A DNA stretch of 64,000 bases from Alphaproteobacteria bacterium (lineage in GTDB: Bacteria; Pseudomonadota; Alphaproteobacteria; Reyranellales; Reyranellaceae): NCBI GenBank assembly GCA_017308235.1, contig JAFKFL010000027.1, forward strand, positions 186,001-250,000, given 5' to 3'. Shown here one piece after another: positions 25,406-34,535 of this stretch (positions are counted from its first letter, which is position 1; each line of letters starts with the position of its first letter). The notes below the pieces were generated by a model. The model worked only from the letters and a program-made list of their open reading frames with translations. It was not told where the DNA came from and made no database searches. Made by a program: the position numbers and the translations under genes.

Positions 25406-27022
25406 CTACTTCACGGTGACGAAACGCAGTGGGAAGGTGTTGTCGGCGGGCTGGACCAGGTCGATGTTCTTGCGCATCGCCCAGACCAGCGCCTGCTGGT
25501 GCAAGGGAATGTAGGCATAGTCGTCGAGGTACATCTTGGTTGCCTCGTGGATCATCGAGTCGCGCTTGGCCTTGTCGGTTTCGACCTCGATCTTGTCGAT
25601 CAGCTCGTCGAGCTTTGCGTTCGAATAACCGCCGACGTTATAGAGGCCTTTCTTGCGCTTGATGTCCGGAGTCTGGATGAGCTGCTCGAATACATTGTGG
25701 ACGTCGTAAGTCGTTCCCGGCGACCAGCCCAGCATGAAGAAGCTGGTCTTGTTCGGCTTGCCGTCGCTGGTGTTGCGCAGGATCTTGGCAAAGAACAGGT
25801 TGCGGGTCTGCGCTCGCAGATTCACCTTCACCCCGATCTTGGCCAGCATGGATACCGCCGCCTGGCAAATCTTCTCGTCGTTGACATAGCGGTCGTTGGG
25901 GCAATCCATCCCGACCTCGAAGCCATCTGGATAGCCTGCGTCGGCCAGCATCTTCTTGGCTTCGTCGGGCTTGAGGAGTGACGGCCGCTTGTCGAGGTCG
26001 GCGGTATAGCCGTTGATGCCGCGCGCCACCATCAGGGCAGTAGGATAGGACTGCCCGCGCATTACCGTACGCTTGATGGCTTCGATGTCGATCGAACGAT
26101 ACATCGCCTCGCGTACGCGCTTATCCTTGAATGGGTTCTTGCCCTTGACGTTGGACTCGACCAACTCGTCGCGCTCCTCGTCAAAGCCGAGATAGACGAT
26201 ACGGGTCTCCGGCCCTTCCAACACTTTGATGTTGGGATCCTTCTTGAGGTTTTCCGTATCGGCCGGAGGCACCTCATACGTCATGTCGATATCGCCCGCC
26301 TTCAACGCTGCGACGCGCGTCGCGGCATTGGGGACAGGCGTGAAGACCACCTCGGTCAGATTGTGTACCGGTTTGTCCCACCAGTTGGGATTCTGGACCA
26401 GGATGGTTTTCTCGCCGGCCCGGCGCTCCTTGAGGATGAATGGGCCGGTGCCCATCGCATTGCGCGTCGCGTAGTTCTCCTCGTTCTTAAGCATGTCGGC
26501 GGCATTGGCGGCATTGTTCTTTTCGCACCAGGCCTTGGACATGATGCCGATCGACGCCCATTTGTCGGCCAGCAAGGGATCGGGAACGATGGTTTCCACC
26601 TCGACGCGCAGATCACTGACCTTCTTGATCGACTTCATTGTCGAGAAGTTGCCATTCAGGTTCGATCCCGGCCCATTGGCCCGGTTGATCGAAAAGATCA
26701 CATCGTCGGCCGTGAAGGGTGTGCCGTCGCTGAACTTCACATTGGGCCGCAAATCAAAATACCAGTGGGTCGGGTCCGTCTGACCCCACTTCACGGCAAG
26801 TGCGGGCTCCAGCTTCAGGTCTTTGTCGCGACGAGTCAGACCTTCATAGATATTGGCGGTAAAGGTCAGCAGGAAGGTTTCCTGGCGCGCATAAGGGTCC
26901 ATCGAGCTCACGTCGCCCGAATTGGCCCAGCGGAAGGTCTTCGCGTCCGCCGTCGGCGCGAGTGCGAAGCCGGCGACGACGACGGCCGTCAACGCCAAGG
27001 ATTGCCGCAAACTGAACTTCAT
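25406..27022 (-). CDS. Peptide ABC transporter substrate-binding protein (SBP_bac_5)
   Basis: 538 residues from ATG 27022, with GGAGG about nine bases upstream; the frame opens at 27079. The signal peptide MKFSLRQSLALTAVVVAGFA ends at ADA|KTFRWAN. Family blocks are DVSSMDPYARQETFLLTF, LRPNVKFSDGTPFTADDVIF, NAMGTGPFILKERRAGEKTI and FKDKRVREAMYRSIDIEAI. It is the first gene of the five-gene minus-strand peptide importer and the periplasmic receptor for it. Confidence 0.92.
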   Translation of the reverse strand: MKFSLRQSLALTAVVVAGFALAPTADAKTFRWANSGDVSSMDPYARQETFLLTFTANIYEGLTRRDKDLKLEPALAVKWGQTDPTHWYFDLRPNVKFSDGTPFTADDVIFSINRANGPGSNLNGNFSTMKSIKKVSDLRVEVETIVPDPLLADKWASIGIMSKAWCEKNNAANAADMLKNEENYATRNAMGTGPFILKERRAGEKTILVQNPNWWDKPVHNLTEVVFTPVPNAATRVAALKAGDIDMTYEVPPADTENLKKDPNIKVLEGPETRIVYLGFDEERDELVESNVKGKNPFKDKRVREAMYRSIDIEAIKRTVMRGQSYPTALMVARGINGYTADLDKRPSLLKPDEAKKMLADAGYPDGFEVGMDCPNDRYVNDEKICQAAVSMLAKIGVKVNLRAQTRNLFFAKILRNTSDGKPNKTSFFMLGWSPGTTYDVHNVFEQLIQTPDIKRKKGLYNVGGYSNAKLDELIDKIEVETDKAKRDSMIHEATKMYLDDYAYIPLHQQALVWAMRKNIDLVQPADNTFPLRFVTVK

Positions 27023-27174
27023 CTTGAATCCCCTCCAGAGCGCCGCCTGCCGCTTCTTTGGCCAAAAACTCCCCGCCACGGCCTATGCATCGGCGCATAA
27101 CTGGCAAACTGCACTGGCGCTGTGGGCGCGTCAATTGAACAAAAATATTCACGCCGAGGGGCAATAGACATCCG

Positions 27175-27204
27175 TTGGACAGGCCCCGGACACCCTCTTA
27201 TCGT
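27175..27204 (+). promoter_or_regulatory. Weak candidate promoter of the class III aminotransferase gene
   Basis: TTGGAC (27175-27180), 18-base spacer, TATCGT (27199-27204), 31 bases before ATG 27236. The region 27023-27235 between two divergent genes must hold both promoters; this is the best plus-strand match I see. Confidence 0.3.
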
Positions 27205-27235
27205 GGCCACCTCGTATTTCCTTGCAGGTGCAGCC

Positions 27236-28645
27236 ATGAATGACGTCTCCCGCAGTTTCCGTGGCAATTCCAATGCCGCCCGCGACATTGCGCATCACCT
27301 CCACCCCTACACGAACTTCAAGAAGCATGAAGCCACCGGTCCGCTGACGATCGTACGCGGCCGAGGCGTCTATGTGATGGACGACGACGGCAAGGAATAC
27401 ATCGAAGGCATGGCCGGCCTGTGGTCGGCGGCGCTGGGCTTCAGCAACGAGCGGCTGGCGACAGTCGCTTATGAGCAGATGAAGCAGCTCCCCTTCTATC
27501 ATGCGTTCAATCAACGCAGCCACGAACCCGCGATCAACCTCGCCGAGAAGCTGAAGCAGATGGCGCCGGTCGAGATGTCGAAGGTGTTCTTCGCCAATTC
27601 GGGCTCCGAAGCCAACGACACCGTCATCAAGATGGTGTGGTACATGAACAATGCGCTTGGCCGGCCGCAGAAGAAGAAAATTGTCGCCCGGATCAAGGGC
27701 TACCACGGCATCACACTGGCCTCCGCAAGCCTGACCGGTCTGCCGCACAACCACCGCTCCTTCGATCTGCCCATCCAGGGCATCGTGCATACGAGCTGCC
27801 CGCACTACTATCGCTTCGCCAAGGACGGTGAGACCGAAGAGCAGTTTGCGACGCGCTGCGCCGAGGAGCTTGAGCAGCTCATCATCAAGGAAGGCGGCGC
27901 CGACCAGGTCGCGGCAATGATTTGCGAGCCGGTCATGGGCGCTGGCGGCGTGATCGTGCCGCCCAAGGGTTACTACGAGAAGATCCAGGCGGTCTGCCGC
28001 AAGTACGACATGCTGTTCATCGCCGACGAGGTGATCTGCGGCTTCGGCCGGACGGGTAACGCCTGGGGCAGCCAGACGATGAACATCAAGCCCGACATCC
28101 TGACCTGCGCCAAAGCACTGTCGGCGTCGTTCCTGCCGATCTCGGCGGTGATGATCAGCGACACGGTCTACCAGGCCCTGAAGAGCGAGAGCGACAAGAT
28201 CGGCACCTGGGGCCACGGCTTCACCTACTCGGGCCATCCTGTCGCCGCAGCGGTCGCCCTCGAAACCCAGAAGATCTACGACGAGATCGATCTGTTCGGC
28301 CATGCCAAGCGCATGACCCCGACCTTCACCAAGCATGTCCAGTCCTTCGCCGACCATCCTCTGATCGGTGAAGCGATGAGCGTAGGCATGATGGGTGCAC
28401 TCGAGATCGTTGCCGATAAGAAAACCAAGGCGCCATTCGACTTGGCCACAGTGGGTGCCGGCAACCGCGCCTACAATCATGCCGTCGAGCGCGGCCTGTT
28501 TGTCCGCAACATGGGGGACCGGATCGCGATCTGCCCGCCGCTGATCATCAACGAAACCGAGCTCGCGGACCTTTTCGGCCGGCTGCGCCAGTCGCTGGAC
28601 GCGACCTTGGCCGACCTCCGCTCGGAGGGCCTCTTCAAAGGCTGA
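27236..28645 (+). CDS. Class III PLP-dependent aminotransferase (omega-aminotransferase type)
   Basis: 469 residues from ATG 27236; the frame opens at 27122. Motifs are GVYVMDDDGKEYIEGMAGLW, ALGFSNERL, FANSGSEANDTVIKMVWYMNN, ARIKGYHGITLASASLTG, FIADEVICGFGRTG (PLP Asp) and CAKALSASFLPISAVMIS (Schiff-base Lys), then GHGFTYSGHPVAAAVALE. It resembles putrescine/beta-alanine/taurine:pyruvate aminotransferases. The exact amine cannot be set by eye. It is divergent from the peptide importer and two bases before a small membrane-protein gene. Confidence 0.9.
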   Translation: MNDVSRSFRGNSNAARDIAHHLHPYTNFKKHEATGPLTIVRGRGVYVMDDDGKEYIEGMAGLWSAALGFSNERLATVAYEQMKQLPFYHAFNQRSHEPAINLAEKLKQMAPVEMSKVFFANSGSEANDTVIKMVWYMNNALGRPQKKKIVARIKGYHGITLASASLTGLPHNHRSFDLPIQGIVHTSCPHYYRFAKDGETEEQFATRCAEELEQLIIKEGGADQVAAMICEPVMGAGGVIVPPKGYYEKIQAVCRKYDMLFIADEVICGFGRTGNAWGSQTMNIKPDILTCAKALSASFLPISAVMISDTVYQALKSESDKIGTWGHGFTYSGHPVAAAVALETQKIYDEIDLFGHAKRMTPTFTKHVQSFADHPLIGEAMSVGMMGALEIVADKKTKAPFDLATVGAGNRAYNHAVERGLFVRNMGDRIAICPPLIINETELADLFGRLRQSLDATLADLRSEGLFKG

Positions 28646-28646
28646 G

Positions 28647-28997
28647 GTGGTCGATCCTTCGGTATACGGCAGCGAGCGTCCGAGCTGGACGCCGCCCGAG
28701 GGCACAAGTCAACGCATTCGCCATCGCTCGATCTGGGCGGTGGCGCTTTTTGCAGCATCAGTCATTCCCACTCTACTTGGGTTCGCCATCTCGCATGCAG
28801 GCGACGGGACCAGCATCGCTCTCGTCTTTGCCTTAGCTTTTTGGTTGAGCGGCGTGGTGATGGCTTTATGGGCCGCTTTCCCCACCCTGCGCTATTGGGA
28901 GGGTTTGCCCTCCCAGACACGCTGGTTGGGGGCCCTGCCATTGCTCACGATCTCCCTGTTCCTGAGCGTCGCCCTGCTCGCAGCGATGGTCGGCTGA
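28647..28997 (+). CDS. Small membrane protein of unknown function
   Basis: 116 residues from GTG 28647, two bases after the aminotransferase stop. Three hydrophobic segments are seen near residues 30-50, 57-78 and 94-115, after a Pro/Arg-rich N-terminus. I do not recognise a family. The tight link to the aminotransferase gene suggests co-expression. Confidence 0.6.
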   Translation: MVDPSVYGSERPSWTPPEGTSQRIRHRSIWAVALFAASVIPTLLGFAISHAGDGTSIALVFALAFWLSGVVMALWAAFPTLRYWEGLPSQTRWLGALPLLTISLFLSVALLAAMVG

Positions 28998-29001
28998 AGG
29001 A

Positions 29002-29367
29002 TCATCGCCCAGATTGTTGACGCAGATAGGCGATGATATCGGCGCGATCTTCCATTGCGGACACTCGGAAGTTCATTCGCTGGCCAGGGATCAGAGCCTG
29101 GGGGTTGGTCAACCAGGCGTCGAGTGTTTTCTCGCCCCACACTATGCCGGAACTCCTGACTGCCGCCGAGTAAGAGAAATTCGGCGCGGTTCCGGCTTTG
29201 CGGCCATAGACGCCACGATGGGCTGGCCCGATCCGGTTGGCATCGAGGGAATGACAGCCTCCGCACCGCGATTCGTAGAGTTCCTTGCCGTGTGCCGCGT
29301 CGGCCGCGGCAGCATCCACTGCCACGGCCGAGCTCAACATAATGGCAAGCAACACCTGCCGGCCCAT
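29002..29367 (-). CDS. Secreted class I cytochrome c (c550/c552-like)
   Basis: 121 residues from ATG 29367. Signal peptide MGRQVLLAIMLSSAVAVDAAAA, then HGKELYESRCGGCHSLDANRIGPAHRGVYGRKAG with the CxxCH haem site. The distal ligand is Met in IPGQRMNFRVSAMEDRADIIAYLRQQ. The domain is the short periplasmic electron carrier type. The start lies two bases after the ferritin-like stop, so the two genes are one operon. Confidence 0.88.
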   Translation of the reverse strand: MGRQVLLAIMLSSAVAVDAAAADAAHGKELYESRCGGCHSLDANRIGPAHRGVYGRKAGTAPNFSYSAAVRSSGIVWGEKTLDAWLTNPQALIPGQRMNFRVSAMEDRADIIAYLRQQSGR

Positions 29368-29369
29368 CG

Positions 29370-29948
29370 TCAGGCGCCGAAGCTTAACGCGCTGGCAGGC
29401 AATGGATCCTTGAGGGCTTGCGACAGCACGATCCAATGCATCGCCTCATCGGTGGCGAGCCGCGCCGACACCTGCGCCAGAGCCTTGTCGCCGAACGACG
29501 GAATGACACCGACATAAGCATTGGCCGCTCCCTTCTCGAGCCGTTGGGCCAGGCGGAGCACGTCAGTTTGGGTTTTGAGCGCCGCTGCATTCAGGGCCCG
29601 AGCAACCTCCGCATCGCTCTTCGCCGCAACCGGGGTACCGCCAAGCTTGCGGATGGTCGCAATCAGAGCGTCACGATGCGCCTTGTGGTGCGACTGGAAC
29701 TGCACCGCCACGTCGAGCACCGGCTTCTGCAGCAGGCCGCTCGTCGCGCCAACCTGGTACGCACTGATCGCCTCGTGCTCCAAACCGAGCGCAGTGTTCA
29801 GAATGCCGACATCGCCAGCAGCACTCCCCGTCTGCGCTGCAGCCATTTTCTCGCAGCCAGCGAGCAGGGCGACGGCTGAGGCGGATAGGACTGCGGCGCC
29901 CGATGCGCGCAGGAAATCGCGACGGTGGCGTTCGGTGATCCGGGACAT
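29370..29948 (-). CDS. Ferritin-like domain lipoprotein, Tat-exported
   Basis: 192 residues. The leader RRDFLRASGAAVLSASAVALLAGC combines a twin-arginine start with a lipobox (LLAGC), so an anchored periplasmic protein is expected. The rest is a helical ferritin-like bundle: LNTALGLEHEAISAYQVGA carries a possible metal-binding Glu/His, then FQSHHKAHRDALIATIRKLGG, and LATDEAMHWIVLSQAL. It resembles DUF4439/Ferritin_2-type proteins. Its partner is the cytochrome c gene just downstream. Function (iron, redox or stress) is unknown. Confidence 0.8.
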   Translation of the reverse strand: MSRITERHRRDFLRASGAAVLSASAVALLAGCEKMAAAQTGSAAGDVGILNTALGLEHEAISAYQVGATSGLLQKPVLDVAVQFQSHHKAHRDALIATIRKLGGTPVAAKSDAEVARALNAAALKTQTDVLRLAQRLEKGAANAYVGVIPSFGDKALAQVSARLATDEAMHWIVLSQALKDPLPASALSFGA

Positions 29949-30256
29949 GATTTTCTCCTCTTCCTTGGAGAGAGGGAGCCGGTTGGCTCGCTCTCGACCG
30001 TCAGTACGCTGGGCGCCAGGTCAATGGATGGAGGAGCGCCGGATCATCTGCGCGTGAGGATTACGACGATCATTCGCAACAACGCGCGAGCGGGTAATCC
30101 AACGGCATCTGGCCAACGTATCGAACGCCGCACTGGCGGCGGCGCGGCTGTTGGTCAATTGCGAGTCACTTGCAACCATACCGACGTCGTGCCGCGACCA
30201 AAATGCGCCTGCTGGCAAATCGGAAGCCGGCTAAGATGGTGGGCATCGTGACTGGG
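29949..30256. other. 308-base divergent intergenic region before hemA
   Basis: It separates the minus-strand ferritin-like gene from plus-strand hemA, so it should hold both promoters. The ferritin-like gene has a GGAGAAAATC ribosome site at its left end. I see no convincing -35/-10 pair with correct spacing on either strand, no small gene and no terminator. The hemA frame is open from 30170, but the conserved start is at 30257. Confidence 0.6.
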
Positions 30257-31480
30257 ATGAACTACGAGGCCTTTTTCGCCGGCCACCTTGATCGCTTGCG
30301 CAAGGAAGGCCGCTATCGCGTGTTCGCCGAGCTGGAACGCATCGTCGGTGCCTTTCCACGCGCGCGCTTGCATCGCAATGGTGAGCCTACCCGCGACGTC
30401 ACTGTCTGGTGCAGCAACGATTATCTGGCCATGGGCCAGCATCCTCTCGTCCTCGATGCCATGCAGGCGGCCATCGGCGCCCAAGGTTCCGGCGCCGGCG
30501 GCACACGCAACATCTCCGGCACCAACACGCTGCACGCGGCGCTCGAACGTGAGTTAGCGGCTTTGCATGGCAAAGAGGCGGCGCTGGTCTTCACCTCAGG
30601 CTACGTTGCCAACGAGACCACGTTGCAGACACTGGGCGCCCTCCTGCCCGGCTGCGAACTCTATTCCGACGCCTTCAACCACGCCTCGATGATCGCGGGC
30701 ATCCGCCATTCCGGCGCCGTGCGCAAGATCTTCCGGCACAACGACACCCGCCATCTCGAAGAGCTGCTGGCTGCGGCCGATCCCGATACCCCCAAGATCG
30801 TGGCCTTCGAATCGGTCTATTCCATGGACGGCGACATCGCGCCAATCGGCGAGATCTGCGATCTCGCCCATCGCTATGGCGCCCTTGTCTATCTCGATGA
30901 GGTCCATGCCGTTGGCATGTATGGCGAACGCGGCGGTGGAGTCGCCGAGCGCGACGGCGTGTTGGGCAAAGTGGACATTGTGCAGGGTACGCTGGCCAAG
31001 GCGTTCGGAGTCGTCGGTGGTTACGTCGCCTCGACTTCTGCGACTGTCGACTTCATCCGTTCCTGCGGATCGGGCTTCATCTTCACGACGTCGCTGCCGC
31101 CGGCCATCGCCGCAGCCGCGCTTGCCAGCATCCGCCATGTCAGTGGCCATCCGGAATTGCGCGCCCGTCATCAAGAGCGCGCGGCGACCCTCAAGCGGCG
31201 CCTTGGCGCCGCCGGCCTGCCGGTGATGCCATCGGCAAGCCACATCGTGCCCGTCTCTGTAGGCGACGCCGCACTCTGCAAGCGAGCGAGCGACTTGCTG
31301 CTCGATCAGCATGGTATCTATGTGCAGCCGATCAACTACCCGACGGTACCGCGCGGCACAGAGCGCCTGAGGCTTACACCCACGCCCATGCATACCGATG
31401 ATCACATGACGGATCTTATCGACGCACTGCAGGATGTCTGGCGGACGCTTCGACTTGGCCGGCGCGCCGCCGCCGAATAG
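30257..31480 (+). CDS. hemA: 5-aminolevulinate synthase
   Basis: Condenses glycine and succinyl-CoA with PLP to give 5-aminolevulinate, the first step of haem synthesis in alphaproteobacteria. 407 residues from ATG 30257, which starts MNYEAFFAGHLDRLRKEGRYRVFAEL exactly as the family does. Motifs are VWCSNDYLAMGQHP, GSGAGGTRNISGT, ESVYSMDGDIAPI, VYLDEVHAVGMYG and TLAKAFGVVGGY with the PLP Lys. The C-terminus has GIYVQPINYPTVPRGTERLR. It presumably serves cytochromes and other haem proteins. Confidence 0.96.
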   Translation: MNYEAFFAGHLDRLRKEGRYRVFAELERIVGAFPRARLHRNGEPTRDVTVWCSNDYLAMGQHPLVLDAMQAAIGAQGSGAGGTRNISGTNTLHAALERELAALHGKEAALVFTSGYVANETTLQTLGALLPGCELYSDAFNHASMIAGIRHSGAVRKIFRHNDTRHLEELLAAADPDTPKIVAFESVYSMDGDIAPIGEICDLAHRYGALVYLDEVHAVGMYGERGGGVAERDGVLGKVDIVQGTLAKAFGVVGGYVASTSATVDFIRSCGSGFIFTTSLPPAIAAAALASIRHVSGHPELRARHQERAATLKRRLGAAGLPVMPSASHIVPVSVGDAALCKRASDLLLDQHGIYVQPINYPTVPRGTERLRLTPTPMHTDDHMTDLIDALQDVWRTLRLGRRAAAE

Positions 31481-32686
31481 CTATTCCACTGTCCGCATTG
31501 TCCACAAGCGCGAGCGGAACAGCACCACGACGATCAGCAGCGCCATGGCAATGGCCGGCATCACCATCGCTGCCTGTATGCCCCACACCGCACAAATCGA
31601 TCCGGCGATGAAGGCGCCGATCGGGCCGCCACCACTCAGCCCCAACTGAAACAGCGACATCAGCCGCGCGCGATGGGTTGGCGGAGCCACGATCTGCACC
31701 ACCGTCCGGCTTTGCGTCATCGTGATACCCGCACCGATGCCCCACACGAAATTCAGCGCCACAAACAGGGGAAAGGCCGGCAAGGTTGCGAGCAAGCCGA
31801 GGACGACGGCGCCCGTCGTGATCGCATAGCCGATCAGGCGGCCACGCAATGTCAGCCTTCGCGCCAGGGTGGCAAAGGCGATACTGGCGATGATGGTGGC
31901 CGCCCAGAAAGCGAGATTGGCGTAGGCGAGATCCGCCGCACCGCCGTGATAGTGATCGCGTACCGCCAACGGCAGGACGGCCATGAACGGCCCGACGTAG
32001 AAGACACCCACACCGAACGTGAGCAGCAGCACCGGCCAGATCTGGTCCGACTTGGCAGCCGCCGCCACGCCTTCAGCCATGCTGCGCCAAAAGCTGCGAT
32101 TCTCCGCAGGCGGATGCGGCGGCGGATCGGGCAGTCGCCATACCGCCGCCGTTCCAAGAAGCACCAGTGCCGACTGCAGCAACAGGAGCGGTACCGCACC
32201 CGTCTGGTCGGCCAGCGAGGCGCAGGCGATGCCAATGAGCTGGCCGCCAAACTGTAACGCCGTCGCCAGCGCCACCGCACGCGGCAGGCCGACATTGGCA
32301 GCGACGGTCGGCAGCAGTGCGTCGCGCGTGGGCACGGCAAAGGCACCAATCGCTCCGGCGGCGAGTGCGTAGGCAATCAGGAGCGGATAGCTGAGGCCGC
32401 CGGCGAAAAGCACCAGCGCAAGCGCCAGCGGCGGCACGGCATAGACCAGGTGGTAGAACAATAGAAGTCGGCGAGGATTGCCGCGGTCGGCGACCGACCC
32501 CCCGAGCGGCAGGAACAGAAGCGATGGCGCCATGATTGCCGTCTGCGCCACGCCGACGGCAAACGCATCCATGCGCAGCACGACCGCTACCAGCCAGGGG
32601 AACAACACCATTTGGATGCCGAGTGGCACGAACCAGGCGGCAAGCCCCGCCAGGTAGGCTGGGAAGGCAAATTTTTGAGACGGCAC
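31481..32686 (-). CDS. MFS transporter (MFS_3/EntS-like)
   Basis: 401 residues from GTG 32686 with about 12 membrane helices. GGSVADRGNPRRLL is the loop 2-3 motif and AVPTRDALLPTVAANVGLPRAVAL is typical of the enterobactin-exporter/TMS-effector group, mirrored later by THRARLMSLFQLGLSGGGPIG. Substrate unknown. It is the last gene of a minus-strand group after GST (eight-base gap), and it abuts the hemA stop. Confidence 0.82.
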   Translation of the reverse strand: MPSQKFAFPAYLAGLAAWFVPLGIQMVLFPWLVAVVLRMDAFAVGVAQTAIMAPSLLFLPLGGSVADRGNPRRLLLFYHLVYAVPPLALALVLFAGGLSYPLLIAYALAAGAIGAFAVPTRDALLPTVAANVGLPRAVALATALQFGGQLIGIACASLADQTGAVPLLLLQSALVLLGTAAVWRLPDPPPHPPAENRSFWRSMAEGVAAAAKSDQIWPVLLLTFGVGVFYVGPFMAVLPLAVRDHYHGGAADLAYANLAFWAATIIASIAFATLARRLTLRGRLIGYAITTGAVVLGLLATLPAFPLFVALNFVWGIGAGITMTQSRTVVQIVAPPTHRARLMSLFQLGLSGGGPIGAFIAGSICAVWGIQAAMVMPAIAMALLIVVVLFRSRLWTMRTVE

Positions 32687-32694
32687 GCCGACGG

Positions 32695-33324
32695 TCAGGG
32701 GGCGAGCAGGATGCTCTGCTCGCGCTCCAATACCCGCTTCACTGCCGGACGCGCGAGCATGCGATCCTTCCAGGCGGTGTAATTCTTCAGCTCTGCCATC
32801 GGCAGGCTGATACGTTTGCCCCAGCCGTAAAAGACCAGCGCATAGCCATCCACAACGGTGAACTGGTCACCCATGATCCATGGCTTACCTGCCAGCAGGC
32901 CGTCGATCTCCTTGAGCGCGGCGTGGAAGTTCTCGCGGCCGGTTGCCTTGAGGTTTTCGTGCACGGCGACATCGGACGCAAACCGTTCCGGTCGGCCGAT
33001 ATGGGTGAAGGCGGGATGGACATTGTTGGAGAACCACGCCATCAGCGAGATGGCACGGGCGCGCTGCACGGGATCTTTGGGCATGAGCTGAGCGGCATAC
33101 TTGCCCGCTACGTAGTCAAGGATCGCCGTGTTCTCGACGATCGTACCCTCGTCGATCACCAGCGCCGGTACGCGTCCGCGCGGATTAATCTTTAGATATT
33201 CCGGCGTCTTCTGCTCGTTTTTCGCGAACGACAGCGCCTCCGAGTCGAACTTCGCGCCGCTTTCCTCCAGCCCGATATGCGAGGCAGTCGAACAGGCGCC
33301 TGGGGCGTAATAAAGCTTAAGCAT
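32695..33324 (-). CDS. Glutathione S-transferase
   Basis: 209 residues. The N-terminal thioredoxin fold starts LKLYYAPGACSTASHIGLEE (the bacterial beta-class start with catalytic-region Cys/Ser), includes INPRGRVPALVIDEGTIVENTAILDYVA with the glutathione-binding VPAL and E-N/S motif, and the all-helical C-terminal domain has ALKEIDGLLAGKPWIMGDQFTVVDGYALVFY. It conjugates or isomerises with glutathione in the cytoplasm. The gor gene for glutathione recycling lies three genes upstream on the same strand. Confidence 0.92.
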   Translation of the reverse strand: MLKLYYAPGACSTASHIGLEESGAKFDSEALSFAKNEQKTPEYLKINPRGRVPALVIDEGTIVENTAILDYVAGKYAAQLMPKDPVQRARAISLMAWFSNNVHPAFTHIGRPERFASDVAVHENLKATGRENFHAALKEIDGLLAGKPWIMGDQFTVVDGYALVFYGWGKRISLPMAELKNYTAWKDRMLARPAVKRVLEREQSILLAP

Positions 33325-33340
33325 CTTGTCTCCTGGAAAG

Positions 33341-34489
33341 CTAAAGCAGCCGACTGGCGTTACCGTCGCGCGTGCGATGGAGGAACTCGCGGCCGATCTT
33401 CACCCGCTTCTCGCCATCGTATTCGACGATGTCGGCTGTGGCATAGGTCTCGGTCCAGTTGGACGGCAGGAACGAGCCCGTGCCGACCACGTCGATCGGT
33501 GCCTTGGCTTCGGCCATGATCCGGCACTTCGCTGGCCCGAAGCCGGACGATGCCACGATCTTGACGGCCTTGAAGCCCGCTCGGTCGAGCGCGTCGCGCA
33601 GGTAGAAGATCGCCGCAGCTGAAACGCCCGTGCCGACGAGATAGCGCAGCTCTTCTTCGCTGCGATAGCCGCGAATCGATTCGGGAGAGAAGCGCTCCAG
33701 GACTGCATAGGACGTAGCCGGATCGAGACCCTCGATGTAGCGGCCGCCGGTCGTATCCAGCCGGAACGACAGCATGCCCTTGGCCGCAAGCTCGGGAAAG
33801 CGCCGGCAGACGTCCAGTGAATCCGAGACCTCGCGGGCGAAGTAATCAACCAGGACTGTCATCGGGTCGCCCGGAAAGGTCTCATGGAACATCTCGGCTG
33901 CACGCACCGTGGAACCGGCATAGCCGATCAGGGCGTGGGGCATGGTACCGAGCCCTTCGTTGCGCCCGAAGAAGTGAGCCGTCGCATGCGTGGCATTGCC
34001 GATGAAACCGATGGCGCCCACCTTGCGCTTGGCGCGCGCCGAGCCGACCGACGCTGCATAGGCCATCATCTCGGCCATCTCGTGACCCGCGCAATGGCGT
34101 GCATCCATGGCAAGGAAAGCCGCCTTCGGCATGTCGGCGCACATCGTCCAGGCGTTATAGGCGGCGACGCAAGCCGGACCGAGCTTTTGCAGGAAGATCG
34201 TCTCGAGATCGACCAGATGGAAGAAGGATCCCGAGATGTACATCATGGGCTCGCCGGCGCCGACCCACTTGCCCTCGACGTAGCGAAGATCGATCTCGAT
34301 CTCGGTCTCGCGCCGCTTCGCGGTTTCCTTCAGCCAGTCGAGCGCCAGTCGCGGGGCGAACACCACCGGCCGGCGCATGAAGATGGCATAGGTCACACGG
34401 CTGTCGCCGAACCGACCGATCACCTGCTTCGTGCGATTGAAATAGTGATCAGTATAACGTTCGATCTCGCCATTGCTCGGGTGCGTCAT
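33341..34489 (-). CDS. Nicotinate phosphoribosyltransferase-like protein
   Basis: 382 residues. The phosphoribosyltransferase type II barrel is suggested by TDHYFNRTKQVI at the N-terminus, GEPMMYISGSFFHLVDLETIFLQKLGP, MDARHCAGHEMAEMMAYA, GFIGNATHATAHFF, PGDPMTVLVDYF, SFRLDTTGGRY and KIVASSGFG near the C-terminus. This fits the short, PncB-like group that makes nicotinate mononucleotide from nicotinate and PRPP in NAD salvage. No Cys-rich or extra domain is seen. It sits 16 bases before GST. Confidence 0.78.
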   Translation of the reverse strand: MTHPSNGEIERYTDHYFNRTKQVIGRFGDSRVTYAIFMRRPVVFAPRLALDWLKETAKRRETEIEIDLRYVEGKWVGAGEPMMYISGSFFHLVDLETIFLQKLGPACVAAYNAWTMCADMPKAAFLAMDARHCAGHEMAEMMAYAASVGSARAKRKVGAIGFIGNATHATAHFFGRNEGLGTMPHALIGYAGSTVRAAEMFHETFPGDPMTVLVDYFAREVSDSLDVCRRFPELAAKGMLSFRLDTTGGRYIEGLDPATSYAVLERFSPESIRGYRSEEELRYLVGTGVSAAAIFYLRDALDRAGFKAVKIVASSGFGPAKCRIMAEAKAPIDVVGTGSFLPSNWTETYATADIVEYDGEKRVKIGREFLHRTRDGNASRLL

Positions 34490-34535
34490 CGGCCCTCCCC
34501 GGCCCTGAGCTCGTATTCGCCGCGCCGGACCGATG

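Noticed and set aside
27149..28705. 518-codon minus-strand open frame
   Set aside because: Mirror frame of the class III aminotransferase gene; no family motifs. Such long antisense frames are expected at this GC content and codon use.
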